A DNA stretch of 64,000 bases from Algoriphagus ornithinivorans (GTDB lineage: Bacteria; Bacteroidota; Bacteroidia; Cytophagales; Cyclobacteriaceae), in assembly GCF_900115305.1 (NCBI RefSeq), contig NZ_FOVW01000006.1, forward strand, positions 186,001 to 250,000, given 5' to 3'. The position numbers and the translations under genes are program-made. The notes beneath the pieces are model-generated. The model ran no database searches, was not told the origin of the DNA, and worked only from the letters and a program-made list of their open reading frames with translations. Below are positions 14,817 to 24,382 of this stretch, piece by piece. How positions within the stretch are numbered: the stretch's first letter is position 1; every line of letters starts with the position of its first letter.

Positions 14817-16517
14817 TTATTTTTTCAGAAACTGGATAATTGTACTGAACAGCATTACAGACAAACATCCTATGGCATTGTACCAGAGAAACCCTATTTC
14901 CCATTCAATTCCAAAAAGGCCTTCACCATTTCTGAAATGAATCAATAAAATCAAGGCTTGAGACATTAATGCTGAAATAAAAACAGCTTGCCCTTTCACC
15001 CACTTCATCAGAAATCCTACTAAGAATATCCCAAGGATTGTTCCATAAAACAAGGAACCCAACAAATTCACGGCTTGGATTAGATTTTCAAAAAGGGAAG
15101 CGTATATGGCGAATAAAATAGCTCCTGCCCCCCAAAATGCGGTGAAAAATTTAGAAGAAAAGACGTAATGATTGTCCGTTCCATCCTTTTTCATGGAACG
15201 CTTGTAGAGATCTATGGTAGTTGTAGATCCTAATGAGTTCAACTCTGAAGCACTGGATGACATAGCCGCTGAAAATATCACCGCAAAGAGTAATCCAATG
15301 ATTCCTTTTGGTAAATGATCCATGACAAAGCGCATGAATACATAATCCGTATCCCTAGTTTCAGCAACAGGATCATTTTTGACAATTAACTCCTTTACAT
15401 CATCCCTGATTTGATTTTGCTCTACCTTGAGTGTTTGAAGTTGTTGCTGCAACTCTCTTTCTTTGGCCTCATCTTCTTTTTCAATCGCTGCCAGCATTTC
15501 CATATAGCTGGATTTACTCGTCTCAAAATTTCGAGTGTAATTGTCTTTTAGAACCTGATATTCCTCAGAGTAAGGACTATCCTCCAACTTTTCTGTTTGA
15601 ACCTGATTGAATATGACTGGAGGCTGATAGAATTGATAAAAAACGAAAACCATTACTCCGATGAAAAGGATAATGAATTGCATGGGAATCTTTAAAAATC
15701 CATTCATTATTAATCCCATTCGGCTTTGGGAGAGGGACTGACCGGATAAATATCTCTGAACCTGACTTTGATCTGCTCCGAAATAAGATAAAAACAAAAA
15801 TACCGCTGCAGTCATTCCTGACCAGACATTATATCGATCAGATGGATCAAATTCAAAGGTGACGATATTCAGTTTTTCCATTTTCCCAGCCACATGCAGC
15901 GCCTCTGTTAATGAAACAGGTATCAGCTGTATCACTATAATTCCTGCCAAAATCATCCCTCCCATCATTACTGCCATTTGCTGCTTTTGCGTAATGGACA
16001 CTGCCTTAGTTCCTCCTGAAACGGTGTAAATAATGACAACAACCCCAATGAAAATTACAGTCCAAGTTAAGTTCCAGCCTAATAAGGTAGATAGGATGAT
16101 CGCCGGCGCATAAATGGTAATTCCTGCCGCTAGCCCTCTTTGCACAATAAATAATAAGGCTGCGAGTGTTCTGGTTTTTAAATCGAAACGATTTTCCAGA
16201 AACTCATAAGCAGTGTAGACTTTCAGTTTGTAATAAATAGGAATAAAAAATACTGAGATAATGATCATAGCCAATGGCAAGCCGAAATAGAATTGAATAA
16301 AACCCATTCCACTTTCATAAGCCTGCCCTGGTGTGCTGAGAAAAGTAATAGCAGAAGCCTGAGTCGCCATAATAGAAAGCCCTATGGTCCACCAGTTCAT
16401 AGTATTGCCCCCTCTCAGGTAAGAATCTAGATTCTTTTTGCCTCTGGTCATGTAAATACCATAAGCAGCAATGGAACCTAAGGTTCCAAAGAGCACAATC
16501 CAATCAATTAAACTCAT
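14817..16517 (-). CDS. Sodium:solute symporter (SSS family)
   Basis: A 566-residue inner-membrane carrier of the sodium:solute symporter family, with about 13 hydrophobic helices; substrate unknown. The N-terminal part (LRGGNTMNWWTIGLSIMATQASAITFLSTPGQAYESG) contains the family's sodium-site region, and SASELNSLGSTTTIDLYKR is the later conserved segment. An unusual ~100-residue charged, coiled-coil-like segment (about 298-400, ELQQQLQTLKVEQNQIRDDV) separates two helices. Its ATG overlaps by four bases the stop of a 34-residue membrane ORF that follows the PIG-L gene, so the three look like one operon and the carrier may import a product of PIG-L action. Confidence 0.9.
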   Translation of the reverse strand: MSLIDWIVLFGTLGSIAAYGIYMTRGKKNLDSYLRGGNTMNWWTIGLSIMATQASAITFLSTPGQAYESGMGFIQFYFGLPLAMIIISVFFIPIYYKLKVYTAYEFLENRFDLKTRTLAALLFIVQRGLAAGITIYAPAIILSTLLGWNLTWTVIFIGVVVIIYTVSGGTKAVSITQKQQMAVMMGGMILAGIIVIQLIPVSLTEALHVAGKMEKLNIVTFEFDPSDRYNVWSGMTAAVFLFLSYFGADQSQVQRYLSGQSLSQSRMGLIMNGFLKIPMQFIILFIGVMVFVFYQFYQPPVIFNQVQTEKLEDSPYSEEYQVLKDNYTRNFETSKSSYMEMLAAIEKEDEAKERELQQQLQTLKVEQNQIRDDVKELIVKNDPVAETRDTDYVFMRFVMDHLPKGIIGLLFAVIFSAAMSSSASELNSLGSTTTIDLYKRSMKKDGTDNHYVFSSKFFTAFWGAGAILFAIYASLFENLIQAVNLLGSLFYGTILGIFLVGFLMKWVKGQAVFISALMSQALILLIHFRNGEGLFGIEWEIGFLWYNAIGCLSVMLFSTIIQFLKK

Positions 16518-16618
16518 GAGAAGGATTTCATTAGCAAGAAAAATAGCACGATCAATCCGCCTAAACTAAGCATTAAGCCAATATACAGGTTTCTCCATTT
16601 GATATCTCGCTCTTCCAA
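16514..16618 (-). CDS. Small single-helix membrane protein (34 residues)
   Basis: A 34-codon frame fills the gap between the PIG-L stop and the symporter start. It begins at a TTG one base after the PIG-L stop and its TGA overlaps the symporter ATG by four bases (ATGA), the pattern of translational coupling. The product is L(M)EERDIKWRNLYI followed by one hydrophobic helix (about residues 12-29) and a basic end KSFS. No ATG begins it; an internal ATG would leave 19 residues. Many Bacteroidetes symporter genes appear to have such a short neighbour, from memory and not checked. A real but usually unannotated gene is likely. Confidence 0.6.
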   Translation of the reverse strand: MEERDIKWRNLYIGLMLSLGGLIVLFFLLMKSFS

Positions 16619-16619
16619 T

Positions 16620-19085
16620 TTATTGTTCGATCAGATTAATGAATAATTTAATAGCGCCGGGAACGGCTGCCGGTAATTCTCTAAAGAAGGAAAGCCCGGT
16701 GTACACATAGGTTCCCTTACCATACTTTGCATAAATCAATGAACCAGTTTTTGGGTCTTCCCCAGGATCATTCATCACCAAAGGTGTGCTGTACTCCTCT
16801 GAAAGCCTTCCAGCAAAATATAAGCCTCTTTCCTGAATCCAATCCTCAAAGTCACTTGCAGTGATTTTATTTGGCCCTTTTAGAAGTGGATGTTGATAAT
16901 CTACCTGAACTGCTGCCCCTTCCACAGAAACTCTATCCCTTGTTATGGTAAAAGGATAAGGCCCCAATTGATTGGTAAGTAAAGGAGATGAAGTATTATA
17001 CTGAACGATCAAGTTGCCTCCAGAACGCACATACCCCATTAAAGCTTGCTGATTGGAGGCCAAATCTAGATTTGTATTATAAGCTCTGATACCGACAATT
17101 ATGGTTTTGAATTCAGCTAATTTTTCTACGGTGTAATCAGCAGGCCCAATCATTTTTACCTGATAACCTAAAGCTTCAAGCACCTGTGGCACATCGTCTC
17201 CCGCACCGGGAATATATCCCAAAACATCACCTGAAACTTTCCAGTCTTCCTGAATCAAGGCAACCTCTGCAGTAGTAAAGTAGGTCAAATTCGGAATGTG
17301 CTTGTATCGAATATGATGCGTGATTTGATCGAATACAGCTCCATCTGAGGTAATATATTGAGCTGTAATCACCTTTTTCCCCTTTCCATTCGGGAGAAAA
17401 CCAACCTTGTAAATTCTCTGCTTCAAAACAGGATTATCAGTTACCTCTAATATCTGATATTGATTTGGCTCTAAACCTTTAAAATTCAGCTTTCCATCAG
17501 AAATTTGACCTCTAAAATTCACTGTAACTTCCAAAGTTGGGTTAGAAGTTGGCAACTGAAAAACTGCTTCTTTGGATAGGCTAAGATCTATTTTGGGAAT
17601 TATGGTGAAGGGTTGCTTCACCTCTCCATCCACCTGATCATTGAATTTATGAAATAGCTGAACGGGGAAAGAAAATTGCTCTCCTCCTAAAGTAAAGTTC
17701 ACATTTCCACCTATCTGAATATCATTGAAAGGCTTACCAATAAGGGTCTGATCCTTGACGGTATACATCGCGTCTCCTTCCTTGTAGTCTTTTAGCCAAT
17801 AAGGTTGAGAAAAGGAAGCATTATCTGGAATCTTAAAATTCACATCGATTTCTACAGGCTGATTATTGGAGATTTGGTCTTTTTCGCCTTTTAAGATGGA
17901 ATTGAAAACCTCAAACTCAAGATTTTCCACAGCACTTATGGAAGGATTATTAAAAATGAAAAAGCCCTGTACTTCTGAACCTGGAAAACCGGTTTCTTTA
18001 TTTGTATTGAATTCGAAATCTATACCCAACACTTGCAAAATCAGGCGATCCAGTGCTTCTTTCTTTTCAAGAAACCAGGTGGCTTTGCTTTTTTGAGTAG
18101 CAAAAGCTCTCCTTAGGGCTAAAAGATTTTGAAGATTTGATTCAGGATTTATTAAGTCAAAATCTTTGATAGTCTTCTTCAAAAGATCTTGAACTTCTTT
18201 TGAGTTAGACAATTCGTTCCACCTTGATTTCACCCCATCAAAAGGCGTATCGATAAATTCCTCCCCCTTGGTAAATTGAATATGATCCAAAGCTTCTCCA
18301 ATTCCAGCTGTGGAGCCGAAACCCTGAGATTTATGCATGGTCCTGCTATCAGCCGCTATTTGACTATAAGTTTGTCCCAAAAGAGGATTAAAATTTCCAG
18401 TAGGAAATGCGTGATATATTTGTCCCTCCTCTTCTACAAATTCTCCTCGGAAATTATAAGCATTCCAAAAAATCCGTTTCGGTTGCCAAACTTCCACATA
18501 CTTCAGCTGATCAGGAAAGGCCTTGGGGTCCCCTGCTAAATCAAAGGCCTCCTCTGCTAAAATGGCAGATGTAGTATGATGCCCATGTGTTACCCCAGGA
18601 ATGGTATTGAATCTTGTGATGATAATATCCGGGCGGAATTTGCGAATGACCCATACAACATCGGCTAGTATTTGCTCCTTTTCCCAGTTAGTCAGGGTTT
18701 CGTCTGGATTTTTACTATAGCCAAAGTCTTTGGCCCGGGTGAAAAATTGCCTTCCCCCGTCTGTTTCTCTGGCCTTGAGTAGTTCTTGAGTTCGAATTTG
18801 TCCCAACCCAATCCCCAACTCTGGTCCTATCAAATTCTGACCACCATCTCCACGCGTAAGGCTCAAATAAGCAACTTGAGCCATCTCCTCATTAGCTAAA
18901 TAGGATATTAGCCGGGTGTTTTCATCGTCAGGGTGTGCTGCCACATAGAGTACTCTCTTGGTCTCTTCAATTTTTAAAAGCTCATGATAAAGCTCTGAAG
19001 AGGGAAGAGATTGAGATTGTAATTGGTAAGAAATAAGACTTGCCACAAAGGCAAGCAAGCAGTGTGTTAGTTTTGGGTTTAGCAT
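16620..19085 (-). CDS. PIG-L family N-acetylglucosamine deacetylase with ThuA-like C-terminal domain
   Basis: An 821-residue exported enzyme: signal peptide to about residue 25, then a PIG-L (LmbE-like) zinc deacetylase domain with the metal motif AAHPDDEN (H51, D53, D54), TRGDGGQN and the second metal site THGHHTTSA. A long beta-rich middle region follows, and the last ~190 residues (VLGYIPGAGDDVPQVLEALGY, GIRAYNTN, SGGNLIVQYNTSS) form a ThuA/GATase-1-like domain. PIG-L enzymes remove acetyl from N-acetylglucosaminyl groups; the actual substrate here is unknown. It heads a likely operon with the small membrane ORF and the symporter. Confidence 0.87.
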   Translation of the reverse strand: MLNPKLTHCLLAFVASLISYQLQSQSLPSSELYHELLKIEETKRVLYVAAHPDDENTRLISYLANEEMAQVAYLSLTRGDGGQNLIGPELGIGLGQIRTQELLKARETDGGRQFFTRAKDFGYSKNPDETLTNWEKEQILADVVWVIRKFRPDIIITRFNTIPGVTHGHHTTSAILAEEAFDLAGDPKAFPDQLKYVEVWQPKRIFWNAYNFRGEFVEEEGQIYHAFPTGNFNPLLGQTYSQIAADSRTMHKSQGFGSTAGIGEALDHIQFTKGEEFIDTPFDGVKSRWNELSNSKEVQDLLKKTIKDFDLINPESNLQNLLALRRAFATQKSKATWFLEKKEALDRLILQVLGIDFEFNTNKETGFPGSEVQGFFIFNNPSISAVENLEFEVFNSILKGEKDQISNNQPVEIDVNFKIPDNASFSQPYWLKDYKEGDAMYTVKDQTLIGKPFNDIQIGGNVNFTLGGEQFSFPVQLFHKFNDQVDGEVKQPFTIIPKIDLSLSKEAVFQLPTSNPTLEVTVNFRGQISDGKLNFKGLEPNQYQILEVTDNPVLKQRIYKVGFLPNGKGKKVITAQYITSDGAVFDQITHHIRYKHIPNLTYFTTAEVALIQEDWKVSGDVLGYIPGAGDDVPQVLEALGYQVKMIGPADYTVEKLAEFKTIIVGIRAYNTNLDLASNQQALMGYVRSGGNLIVQYNTSSPLLTNQLGPYPFTITRDRVSVEGAAVQVDYQHPLLKGPNKITASDFEDWIQERGLYFAGRLSEEYSTPLVMNDPGEDPKTGSLIYAKYGKGTYVYTGLSFFRELPAAVPGAIKLFINLIEQ

Positions 19086-19163
19086 AGGAAGTTTTCGCGA
19101 AAACTTTCACAAACTACCTTTTGCTGGACGGAAATAAAAATTTTTTGTGATTAGTGGAAAAGT

Positions 19164-20330
19164 TCAATTGCCAACTACCTTTTGTATTTTTCCGGGGATT
19201 GTGTAACCGATAGTAAATTCAAAGAAATCAGCTTTGGCTTTATGAGCTTTAATCTGTAATCCCCCGAATAAATGCTCATTGATTTTATACCTAACACCTA
19301 TTCTTTCATAAAACCAACTTTCCTGATTTTCAGAATTGTAGTGGAGATAAGCTCCCAAACCTATTGGCATATACAGCCTATCATTCAGTTTCCATTCCCA
19401 TGAACCTACGATTGCCAAGGAAGATTGATTAGAAAAGGTACCCTCTCTGCCTGGGTATCTCGATTCGAATCCAGGAGCAATAAAGTAATCTAAACCAAGT
19501 CCAATCCGGTACTTATAGGATGCATCCCACAAGTAATTGACACCAAATCCACCTCTGAAATAAGAAGGATCTCCGACCTCATAATTTTTTGAGCCCAAAT
19601 ACAATGCAAAATTCCAATATCCCCGCTTTTCAAGTTCTGGATAATCGAATGATCTAAGTGGTTCGGGGCTGATTTTATCAATATTGTATCGTACACCAAA
19701 AGCAATTGGAGCGAGATTAATTCCGGCATTAGGGCGCTTGGTAGCGCCATTAGAATAATGCTTCAATCCTATTGTGGAAAAGAGTTCAAAGTCTTGATTG
19801 AGCCTATAATTTGCTTTAAACCCAAAATGAATATAGGCATTGAGCGCTGAGCCTATATATTGGTTCAATGGATTATCTAAAGAATCATAAGGGTTAAGAT
19901 TAAAACCCAACCCTAATTGAGCGAAGTAGGCCAAGTAAAGTCTTTTGTCTAGATTCTTATTCGAAAATGGAAACTCTCCAAAACCATAAACTCCCTGAGG
20001 CCTGCCGATCTCGGGATAATAAGGAAGTGCCGTAGAAAAACCGATTCCAAAAGTCGGGTAACGATATAATTTATTATAAAAATTATTGGAAGTTTTTCTC
20101 CAACCTAATCTAATATCAGCTCCACGATAGGATACAAGATCTCTAATTTCATCTGCCCATTCTTTTCCATTGCTGATCATGGGACCATTTTCATAGGACA
20201 ATTCCAGAATTTTCTGATACTTCTGTTGTCCAAGCGATGGAAGAGAAAAAATCATTATTCCTAAAACCAAAAAAAGCCGCAAAGAAATAATAGTATTCAT
20301 AAGGGTTTTCGAGTACAATTTTAAGTCCAT
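19164..20330 (-). CDS. Acyloxyacyl hydrolase, PagL-like lipid A deacylase
   Basis: A 388-residue outer-membrane protein with a signal peptide (to about residue 35, SLPSLGQQ) and beta-strand-rich sequence. The PagL-like signature is GLKHYSNGATKRPNAGIN, with His191 and Ser193 as the likely catalytic His-x-Ser pair. PagL removes a 3-O-linked acyl chain from lipid A. The protein is larger than Proteobacterial PagL, as usual for the Bacteroidetes form. A second ATG at 20300 could be the true start. It is followed, 79 bases on, by the PIG-L gene, so the two may form an envelope-modifying group. Confidence 0.75.
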   Translation of the reverse strand: MDLKLYSKTLMNTIISLRLFLVLGIMIFSLPSLGQQKYQKILELSYENGPMISNGKEWADEIRDLVSYRGADIRLGWRKTSNNFYNKLYRYPTFGIGFSTALPYYPEIGRPQGVYGFGEFPFSNKNLDKRLYLAYFAQLGLGFNLNPYDSLDNPLNQYIGSALNAYIHFGFKANYRLNQDFELFSTIGLKHYSNGATKRPNAGINLAPIAFGVRYNIDKISPEPLRSFDYPELEKRGYWNFALYLGSKNYEVGDPSYFRGGFGVNYLWDASYKYRIGLGLDYFIAPGFESRYPGREGTFSNQSSLAIVGSWEWKLNDRLYMPIGLGAYLHYNSENQESWFYERIGVRYKINEHLFGGLQIKAHKAKADFFEFTIGYTIPGKIQKVVGN

Positions 20331-20392
20331 TTATACGATGAAGACCTGAACTCTTGTTTCAAAAAGTAAATTTTATTCCGCATAAATAAAAA

Positions 20393-20513
20393 AGAGGCTG
20401 TCTCATTATTAGCTCTAGTGTCAGCCTGAGCGGAGTCGAAGGCCATTTCTATCGATGTGGCCTACATTTCGACTTCGCTCAATGTGACATATTGCACTTT
20501 TGAGACAGCCTCT
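20393..20513. repeat. MITE-like nested-palindrome repeat, copy B (121 bp)
   Basis: Perfect 13-base terminal inverted repeats lie at 20393-20405 and 20501-20513. Inside, GTCAGCCTGAGCGGAGTCGAA and TTCGACTTCGCTCAATGTGAC form a second inverted pair of the REP-like type widespread in Bacteroidetes, and GGCCAT/GTGGCC a third, so the whole element can fold as one long hairpin. In reverse complement it aligns end to end with copy A. It lies after the stop of the TPR gene 20537-21739, flanked by A and T runs, and could end transcription. Confidence 0.8.
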
Positions 20514-20536
20514 TTTATTTCAATATTTAATCGAGA

Positions 20537-21739
20537 TTATCTTTCCATCCAATTTGGACCTAACAATTCGATCAATTTCTTATTGTATTTTTCAGCTTCA
20601 GCTGTGTTCTTCAAACGAGTGTGAATCTGGTATAGAATACCCATGATATCTGTATCATCAGGTCTCAATTGCAAAGACTTCTCAAAGTAAGGAATTGCAT
20701 CTGAATAATACTGGTTTGCTTCTTTTCCCATTGACTCAGATCTCTTCTCCCATTCAGCATCGGAAAGTGAGTTTAGCTCAGCAAGAATTTCTCTTGATTT
20801 CTCCAAAAGAAGAGCTCCTGCATAATAGTTTCCTTCATAGAAATCAGGATCAACCTGAACAGACTTCTTATAATCAGCCAAAGCACCGTCAATATCACCG
20901 GACTGCTCTTTCAAGTAACCAGATCTCAACAAGATGGAAGTGTTTTCAGGATCATTAGCTAATGCCTCTTTGATTTGAGCCATAGCTTCATCCATTTTAT
21001 TCAATTGAAGCAACAACTGAATTTCGTACTCAGCCAAGATTTTATCTGAAGGATAATCTTCTCTAGCAGCCATTACAATATCATAAGCAGCTTCTGGGTT
21101 TTTCTCCTCAGTACTTAAAATCTGCACCATGAAGTAATAAGCATTTAGCTTATTGTATTCAGGGATCTCAAGCAAATAGCCAAAGTGCTTTTTAGCATCT
21201 TCAAATCTACCTAGATCATTTGCCAAGAAACCAGCATTGTAATGAATAGTAGTATCTGTTTTGTCTACCATTCCTGCCAGATTGAAAAACTCATATGCCA
21301 TTTCAAAATCATCCTCATTGTATTGGGTGATTGCTTTATCAAATGAGGTGTTTTTTAGCGTGTTGATAGAGTATGGTCTCAAGTTTTCAGGAACTCCTGG
21401 AATATCATCTTCTAAAACTGCCTCACCTGTTTTTGATGACGCACCAGCTTTTTCAAGGGTTTGCTGGAAAGTCTCATAAGAGGCCTGACCTTTTTCCAAA
21501 GTTTCCATTGTATTGGAAGAGTCAGATCCGAACATTTTCAATTGGATCTTAGCTTTCAACAAATGTGTTTCAGGATCAGCACCAGTTTCAGGGTCCTGTA
21601 GAGCAGTATTCACTTCAGAAAGAGCGGTGGCTAAATCACCACTTTTAAAGTTTTTCTCTGCTGAGCGTACCACTTTCTTTTGTCCAAAGGCCAAAGTCGT
21701 TGCGCCGACCAAAACCATTGATAGAATTAGCTTCTTCAT
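20537..21739 (-). CDS. Exported tetratricopeptide-repeat protein
   Basis: A 400-residue protein with a signal peptide ending in LAFGQ near residue 19, an N-terminal TPR (KNFKSGDLATALSEVNTAL), and a C-terminal array (GYLKEQSGDIDGALADYKKSV, AIPYFEKSLQLRPDDTDIMG). It starts 25 bases after gyrA ends on the same strand, so gyrA read-through is likely. No specific partner can be named. A nested-palindrome repeat lies just past the stop and may terminate the transcript. Confidence 0.85.
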   Translation of the reverse strand: MKKLILSMVLVGATTLAFGQKKVVRSAEKNFKSGDLATALSEVNTALQDPETGADPETHLLKAKIQLKMFGSDSSNTMETLEKGQASYETFQQTLEKAGASSKTGEAVLEDDIPGVPENLRPYSINTLKNTSFDKAITQYNEDDFEMAYEFFNLAGMVDKTDTTIHYNAGFLANDLGRFEDAKKHFGYLLEIPEYNKLNAYYFMVQILSTEEKNPEAAYDIVMAAREDYPSDKILAEYEIQLLLQLNKMDEAMAQIKEALANDPENTSILLRSGYLKEQSGDIDGALADYKKSVQVDPDFYEGNYYAGALLLEKSREILAELNSLSDAEWEKRSESMGKEANQYYSDAIPYFEKSLQLRPDDTDIMGILYQIHTRLKNTAEAEKYNKKLIELLGPNWMER

Positions 21740-21764
21740 TTATTTAGCGTTATAAATTGTTTGG

Positions 21765-24287
21765 TTATTCATCTTTATCTTCTGAATTCTCAGAAGAATT
21801 TTCTGCAATTTGGGAAGAATCTATTTCTTCTACATCTTCTTCTTTCGAGATTTTTTCAACAGAAGAAATTTCATCATTTTCCCCAACTTTTATTAATCGT
21901 ACTCCTTGGGTGGCTCTACCCATGACTCTTAGATTATCCACTGAAATCCTGATAATAATTCCGGACTTATTAATAATCATCAAATCATCTGTGTCAACTA
22001 CCTCTTTGATCGCTACCAGAGCACCGGTCTTCTCGGTAGTGTTCATGGCTTTGACACCTTTGCCCCCACGATTGGTGATTCTATACTCGTCAAGGTTAGA
22101 ACGTTTTCCATAACCTTTCTCCGAAACTACCAACAGAGTTGCATTTTCTTCGGATGCACATACCATGCCAACCACATAGTCGTTAGGATTATTTAAGGTT
22201 ATGGCTTTAACACCCGTGGCAGTTCTTCCCATCGGCCTCACAGCTGATTCGTGGAAGTGAATAGCTCTACCTGACTTCGCAGCAATCACAATGTGTTGAT
22301 CTCCATTAGTCATATCAACATTGACCAATTGATCATCCTCTCTGATATTCAGAGCTATAATTCCATTAGACCTTGGTCTGCTATATTGTTCAAGAGTAGT
22401 CTTTTTAATGACACCCTGTTTAGTGACCATTACCAAGAAGTGATTATTCACATAATCTTCATCATTCAAGTCGTCTACTTGAATAATCGCCCTAATCTTA
22501 TCGTCCTGCTGAATATTTATCAGATTCTGGATTGGCCTACCTTTCGATGTTTTTCCACCCTCAGGTATGGCATAAGTTTTCAACCAGAATAACTTCCCTT
22601 TATCGGTGAAGATCAATAAGTAATTGTGGGTAGACGCGGTAAATAAGTATTCAGTGAAATCATCCTCTTTTGTGCTTACACCTCGAGAACCAACTCCACC
22701 TCTACCCTGGGTTTTATATTCTGTAAGGGCTGTTCTTTTAACATATCCTTGGTGAGAAACAGTTATAATTACTTCCTCATTTGGGATCATGTCTTCATAG
22801 CTGAAATCTTCCGCGTTGTGCTCAATTTCAGTTCGGCGATCATCTCCATAACGATCCTTCATTTCCTGAAGTTCCGTCTTTATAATCTCCATCCTTTTGT
22901 CTTCGTTAGCAAGAATCTCTTTCAATTCCTCTATCAAAGCCATAATTTCCTTGTATTCTTGGATGATTTTGTCGCGCTCCATTCCTGTCAAACGCTGCAA
23001 TCTCATATCCAAAATCGCTCTGGCTTGAATCTCACTTAATTCAAACCTTTCCATCAAACCGTTTCTAGCAGTTTCTGGGTCAGCTGAATTTCTAATTAAA
23101 GCAATTACTTCGTCTAAGTGATCCAAAGCGATCAAGTAACCCTCCAAAATATGAGCTCTTTTTTCTGCTTCTCTTAGCTCATACTCGGTTCTTCTTACTA
23201 CTACTTCATGCCTATGGCTTACATAGTGTACGATTAGATCCTTCAGGTTCAGGGTCTGTGGTCTTCCTTTAACAAGGGCCACGTTATTTACTGAGAATGA
23301 AGTCTGTAGCTGGGTTTGCTTGTACAAGTTGTTTAAAACAACATTTGCCATCGCATCCCTTTTCAGTTCGTATACGATTCGCATACCTGATCTATCAGAT
23401 TCGTCGCGAATGGCAGAAATTCCATCAATTTTCTTTTCGTTGATTAAGGCAGCGGTTTTTTCTACCATGCTCGCCTTATTCACCATATATGGAATCTCGG
23501 TGATAACAATCATCTCCTTGTTGCCACCTTCTTTGGTCTCTACATTCGCTTTTCCGCGAACTACAATTCGACCTCTACCTGTTTCGAAGGCAGCCTTAAC
23601 TCCATTGTAACCATATATAATACCACCGGTTGGGAAATCAGGAGCTACAATATGCTCCATCAGTTCTGCTACGGTAATATCTCTATTATCAATATAGGCT
23701 ACGATACCGTTGATCACCTCTGTCAAATTATGAGGTGCCATATTAGTAGCCATACCCACTGCAATTCCGGAAGCTCCATTAAGTAATAGAGCAGGAACCT
23801 TAGCAGGTAGAACAATCGGCTCCTTTAGAGAGTCATCAAAATTGAACTGAAAATCAACAGTTTCCTTATTGATATCCACCAAAAGCTCCTCGGCGATTCT
23901 TTTCAACCTTGCCTCGGTATAACGCATCGCTGCAGGATTATCTCCATCGATGGAACCAAAGTTACCTTGTCCATCTACCAACTGATATCGCAAAGACCAA
24001 GGCTGGGCCATACGAACCATGGTATCATAAACTGCTGAGTCACCATGTGGGTGATACTTACCTAGTACCTCACCGACAATTCTGGCAGACTTTTTATAAG
24101 GTTTGTTGTGTAATACTCCCAATTCCTGCATCCCGTAAAGGATTCTTCTATGAACTGGTTTGAGTCCGTCTCGGACATCCGGAAGCGCTCTTGAAACAAT
24201 AACCGACATCGAATAATCGATGTAGGCTCCGCGCATTTCCTCTTCAATGTTAATGGGTATAATGTTCTCGTTTTCTCCTTGAGCCAT
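21765..24287 (-). CDS. gyrA: DNA gyrase subunit A
   Basis: Breaks and rejoins DNA to introduce negative supercoils together with GyrB. The 840-residue protein has the winged-helix region with [12 protein letters not shown], the catalytic Tyr123 in AMRYTEARL, and six C-terminal beta-propeller blades. The quinolone-resistance region reads [11 protein letters not shown] with Ser84 and Asp88, the susceptible wild-type residues. A GyrA-box form, TQGRGGVG, is present and separates it from ParC. The acidic tail ([24 protein letters not shown] region) is common in Bacteroidetes GyrA. Confidence 0.96.
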   Translation of the reverse strand: MAQGENENIIPINIEEEMRGAYIDYSMSVIVSRALPDVRDGLKPVHRRILYGMQELGVLHNKPYKKSARIVGEVLGKYHPHGDSAVYDTMVRMAQPWSLRYQLVDGQGNFGSIDGDNPAAMRYTEARLKRIAEELLVDINKETVDFQFNFDDSLKEPIVLPAKVPALLLNGASGIAVGMATNMAPHNLTEVINGIVAYIDNRDITVAELMEHIVAPDFPTGGIIYGYNGVKAAFETGRGRIVVRGKANVETKEGGNKEMIVITEIPYMVNKASMVEKTAALINEKKIDGISAIRDESDRSGMRIVYELKRDAMANVVLNNLYKQTQLQTSFSVNNVALVKGRPQTLNLKDLIVHYVSHRHEVVVRRTEYELREAEKRAHILEGYLIALDHLDEVIALIRNSADPETARNGLMERFELSEIQARAILDMRLQRLTGMERDKIIQEYKEIMALIEELKEILANEDKRMEIIKTELQEMKDRYGDDRRTEIEHNAEDFSYEDMIPNEEVIITVSHQGYVKRTALTEYKTQGRGGVGSRGVSTKEDDFTEYLFTASTHNYLLIFTDKGKLFWLKTYAIPEGGKTSKGRPIQNLINIQQDDKIRAIIQVDDLNDEDYVNNHFLVMVTKQGVIKKTTLEQYSRPRSNGIIALNIREDDQLVNVDMTNGDQHIVIAAKSGRAIHFHESAVRPMGRTATGVKAITLNNPNDYVVGMVCASEENATLLVVSEKGYGKRSNLDEYRITNRGGKGVKAMNTTEKTGALVAIKEVVDTDDLMIINKSGIIIRISVDNLRVMGRATQGVRLIKVGENDEISSVEKISKEEDVEEIDSSQIAENSSENSEDKDE

Positions 24288-24382
24288 AGTATGCTATTCA
24301 CAGGGTATATTAAGCCTGCAAGATAGTAAAAAGCCTAAGCTTTTGAAAAGAGAATGTGAACTCTAGGCAAGGAAAAACGAGC

